Positions 40,857-48,593 of a stretch of 64,000 nucleotides of DNA are shown one piece after another. The first letter of the stretch is position 1, and each line of letters starts with the position of its first letter. This DNA is from Streptomyces sp. NBC_00443 (GTDB lineage: Bacteria > Actinomycetota > Actinomycetes > Streptomycetales > Streptomycetaceae). The notes under the pieces were generated by a model. That model searched no databases, was not told the origin of the DNA, and saw only the letters and a list, made by a program, of their open reading frames with translations. Location: contig NZ_CP107917.1 in the NCBI RefSeq assembly GCF_036014175.1, positions 3,844,001 to 3,908,000 on the forward strand, in the 5' to 3' direction. The position numbers and the translations under genes were made by a program.

Positions 40857-42577
40857 TTGGTGTCAGCCCCTTCGGCGGGTGCGACTTGGGGGTCGGGGGA
40901 AGCTTCGGAATCTGCGGGGTCGTCGGCGGCGTCGGGCGCGCCCGGCGCCTGCTCGTACAGGATCCCGGCGAGGTCGCCGAGTTCCTCGGGCACCTTGGCG
41001 GACTCGCTGCGGCCGAGGCCGGCCATCTCGACGACCGTGACGCCGTCGGGGCCGGTGGCTGCCCGCACCCAGACGCGGCGGCGCTGGATGAACAGGGAGG
41101 CGGCGAGACCGAAGATCGCGGCGAGGGAACCGGCCAGCGCCCAGCCGCTGCCGGGCTGGCGGGCGACCTGGAAGCCGGCCCACTCCTTGATCTCCTTCTC
41201 GAAGGTGATCGAGCCGGCGCCGTCCGGGAGCTTCATGGTCTCGCCGGGTTTCAGGTTCTCCCTGAGCTGTGCGCCCTTGGAGTCCTTGAACCCCTTCAGG
41301 TTCTTCTTGTTCAGCTGGTACACGCTCTGCGGGAGGCCCGCGTTGACACCGAGGTCGCCGTGGTAGGCCTCCAGGTTCAGCACCGGGTTCAGCAGCGCCG
41401 GGAACTGCGAGGCGATCTCGTTGCCCTTGACGTAGGAGGGGAGGAAGAAGGCCTGGAAACCGAGCTGGTCCCACGCCCCCTTGGCGGTGCGGTAGCCGTC
41501 CATGACCTTGACCGCGCCGGTGGAGGTGACGTTGCCGTCGAGCGGCAGCAGCGGTACCGCGTCGCGGTAGACGACCTTGCCCTTGCCGTCGCGGACCGTG
41601 ACGACGGGGGCGTAGCCGTGGCTGACGAGGTAGACCTTCGAGTCGCCGATCTCCAGCGGCTCGTTCACCTCGATGGTGGTCTTCTCCTCCCTGCCGAAGG
41701 CACCCACGCTGTAGGTGACGTCCGCCTTGTAGACACGCGGGGTGCCCCGGTTGGGGCCGGACGGCTCGTAGCTGCCGACGAAGTTCTTCAGGTTGAAGCT
41801 GAACGGATCCAGGTCGTCCTGGCTGAAGAGACTGCCCGACTTGAAGTCGTCGTACTGGGTGAGGGTGTTGGAGAAGCCGTCGCCCTCGACGATCAGCTTG
41901 TTGCCCTCGGACTTGAACAACTGGCCCCAGGCGAAGGCGATCAGCATCACGATCAGCGCGATGTGGAAGGCGAGGTTGCCGATCTCGCGCAGATAGCCCT
42001 TCTCGGCGGCGACGGCGTCACCGGAGATGTGGGCGCGGAAGCGGCGCTTTTTCAGCAGCACGAGCGCGGCGTCGCGGACCTGCTCGGGCTCGGCCTCGGT
42101 GCGCCAGGTGGTGTAGGCGGGCAGCCGGGTCAGGCGCCTCGGTGCGCCCGGCGGCCGGCCGCGCAGCTGGCCGACGAACTGCCAGGTGCGCGGGACGATG
42201 CAGCCGATGAGGGAGACGAACAGCAGGATGTAGATCGCGGAGAACCACACCGAGCTGTAGACGTTGAAGAGGCCGAGCTTGTCGTAGATCGGCGCGAGCG
42301 TCTCGTGTGCCTTGCGGAACTCCGCGACCTTCGTCTCGTCGATGCCGGTCTGCGGGATGAGCGAGCCGGGGATCGCGCCGAGCGACAGCAGCAGGAGCAG
42401 CAGCAGCGCGACCCGCATCGAGGTGAGCTGCCGCCAGAACCAGCGGGCCCAGCCGATGACGCCGAGAGAGGGAAGGTGGGAGATCTCCTCGACGGGGGCG
42501 GTGGAGAGCTGGGCGCCCGCGGTGCCCAGGTCCTGGTCCTCGGCGGCCGGGGTCGCGTCGGTTGTCGTCTTGCTCAT
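40853..42577 (-). CDS. resB: ResB-like cytochrome c synthesis protein
   Basis: A 574-residue membrane protein, the second core part of the System II heme lyase. Three N-terminal helices (about 52-75, 106-130, 199-219) and one C-terminal helix (about 484-505) flank a large extracytoplasmic domain. The LLLLLSLGAIPGSLIPQ segment and the GNLAFHIALIVML helix with its His are family features. It partners CcsB, whose gene overlaps its 3' end. A Pro/Ala/Asp-rich tail ends the protein. It starts 3 nt after the CcdA stop. Confidence 0.92.
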   Translation of the reverse strand: MSKTTTDATPAAEDQDLGTAGAQLSTAPVEEISHLPSLGVIGWARWFWRQLTSMRVALLLLLLLSLGAIPGSLIPQTGIDETKVAEFRKAHETLAPIYDKLGLFNVYSSVWFSAIYILLFVSLIGCIVPRTWQFVGQLRGRPPGAPRRLTRLPAYTTWRTEAEPEQVRDAALVLLKKRRFRAHISGDAVAAEKGYLREIGNLAFHIALIVMLIAFAWGQLFKSEGNKLIVEGDGFSNTLTQYDDFKSGSLFSQDDLDPFSFNLKNFVGSYEPSGPNRGTPRVYKADVTYSVGAFGREEKTTIEVNEPLEIGDSKVYLVSHGYAPVVTVRDGKGKVVYRDAVPLLPLDGNVTSTGAVKVMDGYRTAKGAWDQLGFQAFFLPSYVKGNEIASQFPALLNPVLNLEAYHGDLGVNAGLPQSVYQLNKKNLKGFKDSKGAQLRENLKPGETMKLPDGAGSITFEKEIKEWAGFQVARQPGSGWALAGSLAAIFGLAASLFIQRRRVWVRAATGPDGVTVVEMAGLGRSESAKVPEELGDLAGILYEQAPGAPDAADDPADSEASPDPQVAPAEGADTK

Positions 42578-42580
42578 CGA

Positions 42581-43348
42581 TCAGATCCCCACAGTGAAGC
42601 CGTTGGACCAGACCTGCATCTCCTGCACGATGCGGTCCCACGCGCCGGTCAGCAGCAGCACACCGGTCACGATCATCATGGTGCCGCCGATGCGCATCAC
42701 CCAGACATAGTGGCGCTTGACCCAGGCGAAGGCGCCGAGGGCCTTGCGGAAGGCTACGGCAGCGAGCACGAAGGGGATGCCGAGGCCGAGGCAGTAGGCG
42801 ACGGTCAGTATGGCGCCGCGTGCGGCACTGGCCTCGTTGATGGCGAGCGTCTGCACGGAGGACAGGGTCGGGCCGATGCACGGCGTCCAGCCGATGCCGA
42901 ACAGCGCGCCCAGCAGGGGCGCACCGGCGAGTCCGGTGGTCGGCCTGGTGTGGAAGCGGAACTCCCGCTGGGTGAGCCAGGGCATCATGCCCATGAAGAA
43001 GACACCCATGAGGATCATGAGGACGCCGAGAATCTTCGACAGGACGTCCTTGTGCTCCTGCAGGGTCGAGCCCCAGTAGCCGAACAGCGCCCCGCCGGAG
43101 ACGAACACGACGGTGAAGCCGAGCACGAAGAGGGAGGCGCCGGCGACCATGCGGCCGCGGCGGGCCTCTGCCAGGTCGGTGCCGCTCACTCCGGTGACGT
43201 AGGACAGATAGCCGGGGACGAGGGGCAGGACGCACGGCGAGAAGAAGGAGACCAGGCCGCCGAGCATCGCGATCGGCAGTGCCAGCAGCAGGGCACCGTG
43301 CAGCACGGTGCCGTTGTACTCCGCGGCGACGGTGAGCGCTCCCGTCAC
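42581..43348 (-). CDS. ccdA: CcdA-type thiol-disulfide transporter
   Basis: A 255-residue polytopic membrane protein that passes reducing power across the membrane to keep apocytochrome c cysteines reduced. The two redox cysteines are Cys39 (FFSPCVLPLVPGYLS) and Cys157 (GIGWTPCIGPTL), in the typical pseudo-symmetric positions. Six helices are expected. It is positioned between the thioredoxin-like gene (1-nt gap) and ResB (3-nt gap), so all four genes form one operon. It starts at GTG 43348. Confidence 0.93.
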   Translation of the reverse strand: MTGALTVAAEYNGTVLHGALLLALPIAMLGGLVSFFSPCVLPLVPGYLSYVTGVSGTDLAEARRGRMVAGASLFVLGFTVVFVSGGALFGYWGSTLQEHKDVLSKILGVLMILMGVFFMGMMPWLTQREFRFHTRPTTGLAGAPLLGALFGIGWTPCIGPTLSSVQTLAINEASAARGAILTVAYCLGLGIPFVLAAVAFRKALGAFAWVKRHYVWVMRIGGTMMIVTGVLLLTGAWDRIVQEMQVWSNGFTVGI

Positions 43349-43349
43349 G

Positions 43350-43967
43350 TCACTTCTCCGCGAGGACGGGTTCGATCATGCCCCGCAGCGACTCCTCGCT
43401 GAGAGGCTGCAGCGCACGGGCCGCGACCTTGCCGTCCCGGTCGATGACGAGGGTGGAGGGGATCAGCTGCGGGTTGAGCGTGCCCTTCTCGAAGCGGAGC
43501 ATCAGCTTGCCCGTCGGGTCGTACAGGCTCGGGTAGGTGATCCCCTGCTCCTTCTCGAAGGCGAGCGCGGGGGTGGTGCTGGTGTCGCGGGTGTTGATGC
43601 CGACGAACTGGACGCCCTGGTCCTTGAGGTCGGTGGACACCTTCTCGAAGTTCTTCGCCTCGAGCCGGCAGGGCGGGCACCACGATCCCCACACGTTGAC
43701 GACGAGGATCTTGCCCTTGTAGTCGGCGGTGGTCAGCTTCTTGTCGTCGACGGTCTTGCCGTCCAGCACGGGCGCCGTGGTGCGCTTGCCCTGCGCGACC
43801 GTGTCGATGCCGTTCTTGCCGGTGACGAAGTTGGTGTCACCGCCGCCGCCCGACGTGCCGCCGGAACTGCACGCGGACAGGGTCAGCGCGGTGGCCGCGG
43901 CTGTCGCGGTGAGCAGGACGAGACGTCGGCGCTTCGAGCGCAGGGGGGCGCGGCTTGCGGCACTCAT
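43350..43967 (-). CDS. TlpA/ResA-like thioredoxin lipoprotein
   Basis: A 205-residue exported thiol-disulfide protein. The lipobox is LSAC (Cys33). The thioredoxin active site is WCPPC (Cys97, Cys100) and the cis-Pro region is LIPSTLVIDRDG. It probably receives electrons from CcdA and reduces apocytochrome c. It lies immediately upstream of ccdA in the same operon. Confidence 0.93.
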   Translation of the reverse strand: MSAASRAPLRSKRRRLVLLTATAAATALTLSACSSGGTSGGGGDTNFVTGKNGIDTVAQGKRTTAPVLDGKTVDDKKLTTADYKGKILVVNVWGSWCPPCRLEAKNFEKVSTDLKDQGVQFVGINTRDTSTTPALAFEKEQGITYPSLYDPTGKLMLRFEKGTLNPQLIPSTLVIDRDGKVAARALQPLSEESLRGMIEPVLAEK

Positions 43968-44033
43968 GTGAAAAGTTTCGCATGCCCGTTCCGGGGATCT
44001 TGCGCACCCCCCTTGCGGGTGGAAAACCGCATT

Positions 44034-45335
44034 TCAGGCAGCGTTTTGGGTGCGCGCGGAGCTGCCCGCATCGCCCTTCATGAACGCCTTCCAGCCCCCG
44101 GCAGGCTCCTGCCCGACGTCCAGCGTGCGCAACTTGTCCAGAACATCCGGCTTCTGTACGTCCATCCAGTCCACGAACTGCCGGAAGGAGACGAGGCGGA
44201 CGTCGCCGCCCTTCTCCTTCTCCTTCTCCTTCTCCTGCGCGATGTGCTTGAGGGCCTCCTCGACGGCGTCCATGTAGATGCCGCCGTTCCACTGCTCGAA
44301 GTGGTTACCCACGAAGAAGGGGGCGCGATTTGTCTCGTATGCCCGCTTGAATCCCTGGATGTACGCCTGCGCGGACTGCTCGCGCCAGCCCGGGTAGTTG
44401 TGGCTGGGCGCGTTCGTGGAGTTGATCGACTGGTTGGCGAGCATGTTGTAGTCCATGGAGAGGACCTCGAACGAACGCCCGGGGAAAGGTATCTGCTGCA
44501 ACGGCAGATCCCACAGCCCCTGCTTCTTCGTCGGCCACACCTGACGGCCACCGGGCGAGGAGGCGTCGTAGCGCCAGCCGAGCTCGCGGGCGGTGGGCAG
44601 CAGGTTGTCCTGCCCCAGGAGACAGGGCGTGCGACCGCCGACGAGTTCCTTGTCGTAGTCGAAGGGCAGGTAGGGCAGGTCGGTCCACCCGGAGTTCGTA
44701 CGCCACTCCTTGACGAAGGACTTGGCCTGGTCGATCTCGCTGCGCCACTGCTGCGCGGTCCAGTTGCCGACCGAGCCGGAGCCTTCTCCGCAGAAGTGGC
44801 CGTTGAAGTGGGTGCCTATCTCGTGACCGTCGAGCCAGGCCTGGCGGACGTTCTTCAGCGTGGCCTTGATGTGGTCGTCGGTGAGGTAGCCGATGTCCGA
44901 GGCGCCGCGCGGGTTGTTCGGCGGGTCGTAGAGCCGCTTCTTCGACTCGGGCAGCAGATAGAGCCCCGAGAGGAAGAAGGTCATGTGCGCCTCGTGCTGC
45001 TTGGCGAGGTCGAGGAAGCGCGGGAAGAGACCGTTGCCGACCTCGCCGGCACCGTCCCAGGAGAAGACGACGAACTGCGGCGGCTCCTGACCGGGCTCCA
45101 GCGGCTCGGGCTTGCCGGGCTGGTTCGGCTGCTTGCCGGTGTACGAGGTGGAGCCGTCGCCTATGGGCTTGGCGCGCTGGGTCTGGGTGCCGGGCCGATT
45201 GTCGCCGCCGTCACCGGAACCTCCACCCTGGTCCGGCCCGTCTGACTGCGTGAAGGTGCCGCACCCCGCGAGTCCGAGTGCGGCAGCGGCTCCGGCACCG
45301 AGCCCGAGAATTCCCCTTCGGTTGAAGTCGCCCAT
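44034..45335 (-). CDS. Exported polysaccharide deacetylase-like lipoprotein
   Basis: A 433-residue protein with a Tat-like lipoprotein signal (NRRGILGLGAG, lipobox LAGC at about 22-25). The deacetylase-type barrel carries FSWDGAGE, with the metal Asp, and GHEIGTHFNGHF, with two His residues, but lacks the strict TFDDGP motif, so activity is uncertain. An EKEKEKEK run (encoded near 44211-44237) lies in a C-terminal helix. It is transcribed toward the cytochrome c genes, 66 nt before the thioredoxin gene, and starts just after a long inverted repeat. Confidence 0.8.
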   Translation of the reverse strand: MGDFNRRGILGLGAGAAAALGLAGCGTFTQSDGPDQGGGSGDGGDNRPGTQTQRAKPIGDGSTSYTGKQPNQPGKPEPLEPGQEPPQFVVFSWDGAGEVGNGLFPRFLDLAKQHEAHMTFFLSGLYLLPESKKRLYDPPNNPRGASDIGYLTDDHIKATLKNVRQAWLDGHEIGTHFNGHFCGEGSGSVGNWTAQQWRSEIDQAKSFVKEWRTNSGWTDLPYLPFDYDKELVGGRTPCLLGQDNLLPTARELGWRYDASSPGGRQVWPTKKQGLWDLPLQQIPFPGRSFEVLSMDYNMLANQSINSTNAPSHNYPGWREQSAQAYIQGFKRAYETNRAPFFVGNHFEQWNGGIYMDAVEEALKHIAQEKEKEKEKGGDVRLVSFRQFVDWMDVQKPDVLDKLRTLDVGQEPAGGWKAFMKGDAGSSARTQNAA

Positions 45336-45341
45336 TGCATT

Positions 45342-45394
45342 CCCGTCCGTCGCGTCCTCTGGTGGTCACCCAGTCAGAGGGCGCGACGAACGGG
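45342..45394. terminator. 20-bp inverted repeat before the deacetylase start
   Basis: CCCGTCCGTCGCGTCCTCTG (45342-45361) and its near-complement (45375-45394) match in 18 of 20 pairs with a 13-nt loop. It lies 50 nt after the phosphatase stop and 6 nt before the deacetylase ATG. It may end the hemL transcript, or in a read-through message it may hide the deacetylase ribosome site. Confidence 0.65.
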
Positions 45395-45444
45395 GAGGTT
45401 CCTCCAGATCACGGAGGATTCGCAACAAATGTCACAAACGTGTC

Positions 45445-46176
45445 TTAGGCGCCGAAGGCCTTGTCCTTCCCCTTCACCGGCTTGGCGCCGGCGCGGAGAT
45501 GGGCGGGGACGAGATCGAGGGCCGGCTCGCTGTAGCCGACGGACACGATCTTGTCGCCCTGGTACGTGAAGCTCGTCAGGGACGCGAGCGTGCACTGCCG
45601 CTTGCGGGGGTCGTGCCACAGCCGCCGCTTCTCGACGTAGCTGCGCACGATCCAGATCGGCAGCTGATGACTGACCAGCACGGCCTCGTGCCCGCGCGCG
45701 GCGTCCTTGGCGGCGTCCAGCGCGCCCATCATGCGGATGACCTGCTCGACGTACGGCTCACCCCAGGACGGCTTGAAGGGGTTGACGAGGTGCTTCCAGT
45801 TCTCCGGCCTCTTCAGGGCACCGTCCCCCACCCCGAACGTCTTGCCCTGGAAGACGTTGCCGGCCTCGATGAGCCGCGCGTCGGTCGTGAGGTCGAGGCC
45901 GTGCGCCTTGGCGATCGGCGTCGCGGTCTCCTGCGCCCGCTCCAGCGGGGAGGCGCAGACGTACGTGACGTCCCGGGAGGCGAGATGCTCGGCGACCCGG
46001 TCGGCCATCTGCCGCCCGAGGTCGGACAGGTGATACCCCGCGAGACGGCCGTAGAGGATCCCGTCCGGGTTGGCCACCTCGCCGTGCCGCATGAGGTGTA
46101 CGACGGTGATGTCGCTCTCGCTGGTGGGACTGTCGTTGGTCATGGGGGTGTCGCTGGTCATGGGGGTGTCGCTCAT
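45445..46176 (-). CDS. Histidine phosphatase (phosphoglycerate mutase superfamily)
   Basis: A 243-residue protein. The phospho-accepting His is in the RHG motif (LMRHGEVANP, about residues 29-38); SPLERAQETA carries the second Arg; VSHQLPI contains the second catalytic His. A family hydrolase acting on an unknown phosphoester is likely. The N-terminus has three in-frame ATG starts (46176, 46161, 46143) within an 18-bp tandem repeat that encodes repeated SDTPMT-type residues. It overlaps the hemL stop by 4 nt, so it is coupled to heme synthesis. Confidence 0.9.
   Translation of the reverse strand: MSDTPMTSDTPMTNDSPTSESDITVVHLMRHGEVANPDGILYGRLAGYHLSDLGRQMADRVAEHLASRDVTYVCASPLERAQETATPIAKAHGLDLTTDARLIEAGNVFQGKTFGVGDGALKRPENWKHLVNPFKPSWGEPYVEQVIRMMGALDAAKDAARGHEAVLVSHQLPIWIVRSYVEKRRLWHDPRKRQCTLASLTSFTYQGDKIVSVGYSEPALDLVPAHLRAGAKPVKGKDKAFGA
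46141..46176. repeat. 18-bp tandem repeat with start codons
   Basis: Two near-identical 18-bp units beginning CATGGGGGTGTCGCT (46141-46158 and 46159-46176) sit at the start of the phosphatase gene and give alternative ATG codons. A degenerate third unit precedes them at about 46123-46140. Confidence 0.75.
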
Positions 46177-47492
46177 GCTGCCGTGGCCTCCGCCGCCGCT
46201 CGGGCCGCCGCCGGGAGGGCGTCGGCGATCCGCTGGACGGCCTGCTCGTCGTGTGCCGTGGAAACGAACCAGGACTCGAAGGACGAGGGCGGCAGATAGA
46301 CGCCCTGTGCCAGCATCGACTGGAAGAAGGCGGTGAAGCGGAAGGACTCCTGCCGCTTGGCGTCCTCGTAGTTGCGCACTTCCCGGTCCGTGAAGAACAC
46401 GGAGAACATGTTGGAGGCGGTCTGCAGCCGGTGCGCGACGCCTTCCTTGTTGAGGGCCTCGGTGACGAGGGACTGGATGGTCTCCGACACGGCGTTGACC
46501 TTGTCGTAGGCCGCCTCGTCGAGGAGCCGCAGCTGGGCGAGCCCGGCGGCGGTGGCGACCGGGTTACCGGAGAGGGTGCCGGCCTGGTAGACGGGCCCGG
46601 CGGGCGCGAGGTGGGCCATGACATCGGCACGGCCACCGAAGGCGGCGGCCGGGAAACCACCGCCCATGACCTTGCCGAAGGTCATGAGGTCGGGCTTGAC
46701 CCCGTCGACGCCGTACCACCCGGCGCGGCTGGTCCGGAAGCCGGTCATGACCTCGTCGGAGATATAGAGGGCGCCGTTCTTCCCGCAGGCGTCCTTCAGC
46801 CCCTGGTTGAAGCCGGGCAGCGGCGGGACGACGCCCATGTTGCCGGGCGAGGCCTCGGTGATCACACAGGCGATCTCACCGGGGAAGCGGTGGAAGGCCT
46901 CATGGACGGACTCGAGGTCGTTGTAGGGCAGGACGATCGTGTCGCCTGCCTGGGCGCCGGTGACGCCGGGGGTGTCGGGAAGGGCGAAGGTCGCGACCCC
47001 TGACCCGGCAGCGGCGAGCAGCGAGTCGACGTGCCCGTGATAGCACCCGGCGAACTTGATCACCTTGGACCGCTGGGTGAACCCGCGGGCGAGCCGGATG
47101 GCGGACATCGTGGCCTCGGTGCCGCTGGACACGAGCCGCACCTGCTCCAGCGGCTCGATCCGGTCGACCATCTCCTCGGCGAGCGCGACCTCGCCCTCGC
47201 CGGGCGTGCCGAACGAGGTACCGCGCGAGACGGCGTCCTGGACGGCGGCGATCACGTCCGGGTGGGAGTGCCCGAGGATCATGGGGCCCCAGGAGCAGAC
47301 GAGGTCGACGTACTCACGACCGTCGGCGTCGGTCAGATACGGACCACTGCCGGACACCATGAACCGGGGCGTTCCGCCCACGGCGCCAAAGGCACGGACC
47401 GGGGAGTTCACGCCGCCCGGTGTGACGGCGGCCGCACGGTCGAACAGGGCCTGCGAGGCCGGTGCTTCGTATGGGTAGGGCGATTCGCTCAT
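46173..47492 (-). CDS. hemL: Glutamate-1-semialdehyde 2,1-aminomutase
   Basis: A 439-residue PLP enzyme that makes 5-aminolevulinate from glutamate-1-semialdehyde in C5-pathway heme synthesis. Family features are the N-terminal VTPGGVNSPVRAF, the SSGTEATMSAIRLAR phosphate-binding region and the PLP lysine in MTFGKVMGGGFP. ATG 47492 (MSESPYPY) is the family start; a long upstream extension is rejected. It is coupled to a histidine phosphatase gene, and the cytochrome c genes lie further downstream on the same strand, fitting heme use. Confidence 0.96.
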   Translation of the reverse strand: MSESPYPYEAPASQALFDRAAAVTPGGVNSPVRAFGAVGGTPRFMVSGSGPYLTDADGREYVDLVCSWGPMILGHSHPDVIAAVQDAVSRGTSFGTPGEGEVALAEEMVDRIEPLEQVRLVSSGTEATMSAIRLARGFTQRSKVIKFAGCYHGHVDSLLAAAGSGVATFALPDTPGVTGAQAGDTIVLPYNDLESVHEAFHRFPGEIACVITEASPGNMGVVPPLPGFNQGLKDACGKNGALYISDEVMTGFRTSRAGWYGVDGVKPDLMTFGKVMGGGFPAAAFGGRADVMAHLAPAGPVYQAGTLSGNPVATAAGLAQLRLLDEAAYDKVNAVSETIQSLVTEALNKEGVAHRLQTASNMFSVFFTDREVRNYEDAKRQESFRFTAFFQSMLAQGVYLPPSSFESWFVSTAHDEQAVQRIADALPAAARAAAEATAA

Positions 47493-47797
47493 GGCCTGCG
47501 ACTTCTCCGACCTTCTCGGGCTCCGATTGCCAGTGACCTCCTCAGGGTAGGCCAGCGGGAGGTGACGGCAGCGGGGCCACCGCTGACCGGGCAACCGGTC
47601 TCCGCGCGCCCGCGATCTGCGAGACTGGGCGTGATACACACAGCTCATGCGGGACGTGATGGTCGGGGACTGAAGAGATCCCGCGGACAGGTGTTTCAAC
47701 GCACGTTTCGGCGGGCGGCCGTGGGGGAGGTCACTGACACGATGATCGGGTTGCGCGGCCGGGGCCACGCGTCCTAGAAAAGCAGTCGGGTGGAGAT
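47493..47797. other. Divergent promoter region between hemL and a hypothetical gene
   Basis: About 305 bp without a supported gene. It should hold the hemL promoter on the minus strand and that of the plus-strand gene. The stretch 47632-47645 (GTGATACACACAG) is AT-richer than its surroundings. No operator or riboswitch could be identified. Confidence 0.4.
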
Positions 47798-48445
47798 ATG
47801 CATCGCGGTGGCGGACTGGGCGAGGGGACTGATGACCTGGGTCCTCGACGTGCCCGGCGGGGAAAGCACCGGCGCGAGGCGGAGGATTCGAACGAAGCAC
47901 GTCAGGGACACGTAGTACCGGATATGCAGGGTGTACCCAACGAATCAGAGCGGGCCGACCGACGCGGTGACCGGGATCGGCTGAGGGTGAGCGGGAATGG
48001 TGGTCGGGTGGGGGTGACGTACAAGTACTTCGGCGCGCCGGACGGCGCGACCGCGGCCCGCGTCCCGATCTCCATGCGCCCCGAGGAACTCGGCGGCGAC
48101 GAGCTTGGCATGAACGGCATGTTCACCAAGATCAAGCCCGAGACCATGGCCGCGATGGTCCTCACGGGCATCGAGGGCGTCCCCCTGAACAAGGTGCCGC
48201 CCCTGGAGCTGGTCGTCCTCCACCCCGACTACGCCGTGGTCAAGCTGCCGATGACGGTCGTGGACCCGCTCCGGGGTATAGGAGAGGAAGCGGTGGGCGC
48301 GGCGGCGTTCATCTGGTCGACGGTGCCGGACCGGGGTGGGCCTCGGGACGCGTTCAATGTGTATCAGCTGCTGCATGAGTGGCAGGACTTCAGCCACCGC
48401 CTGCACGAAGCGGGGCATCAGCCGTACTGCCTCGTCTGGCCCTGA
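47798..48445 (+). CDS. Hypothetical protein with conserved C-terminal domain
   Basis: Up to 215 residues. The first 70 residues are Arg/Gly/Asp-rich and look disordered. From about residue 74 (TYKYFGAPDGATAARVP) a compact domain follows with MRPEELGGDELGMNGMF, PPLELVVLHPDYAVVKLP and the C-terminal HEWQDFSHRLHEAG. I recognise no enzymatic motif. Either ATG 47798 (GGAG only 2 nt away) or a GTG near 48013-48016, preceded by a G-rich stretch, could be the start. It is divergent from hemL. Confidence 0.6.
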   Translation: MHRGGGLGEGTDDLGPRRARRGKHRREAEDSNEARQGHVVPDMQGVPNESERADRRGDRDRLRVSGNGGRVGVTYKYFGAPDGATAARVPISMRPEELGGDELGMNGMFTKIKPETMAAMVLTGIEGVPLNKVPPLELVVLHPDYAVVKLPMTVVDPLRGIGEEAVGAAAFIWSTVPDRGGPRDAFNVYQLLHEWQDFSHRLHEAGHQPYCLVWP

Positions 48446-48593
48446 GCCGACGGCGGTCCGGCCGGGAACCACCTGACCCCCCGTAGCGGGTGAGGCGCGG
48501 GGCAGGGCCTTCGGGTGTGATGGCGGGGGCGGCAGCGCAGGCGGCTGTCGTCGCCCGGCGGTCTTCCTCGGCGCGCCGGTCCCACTCGACGAG

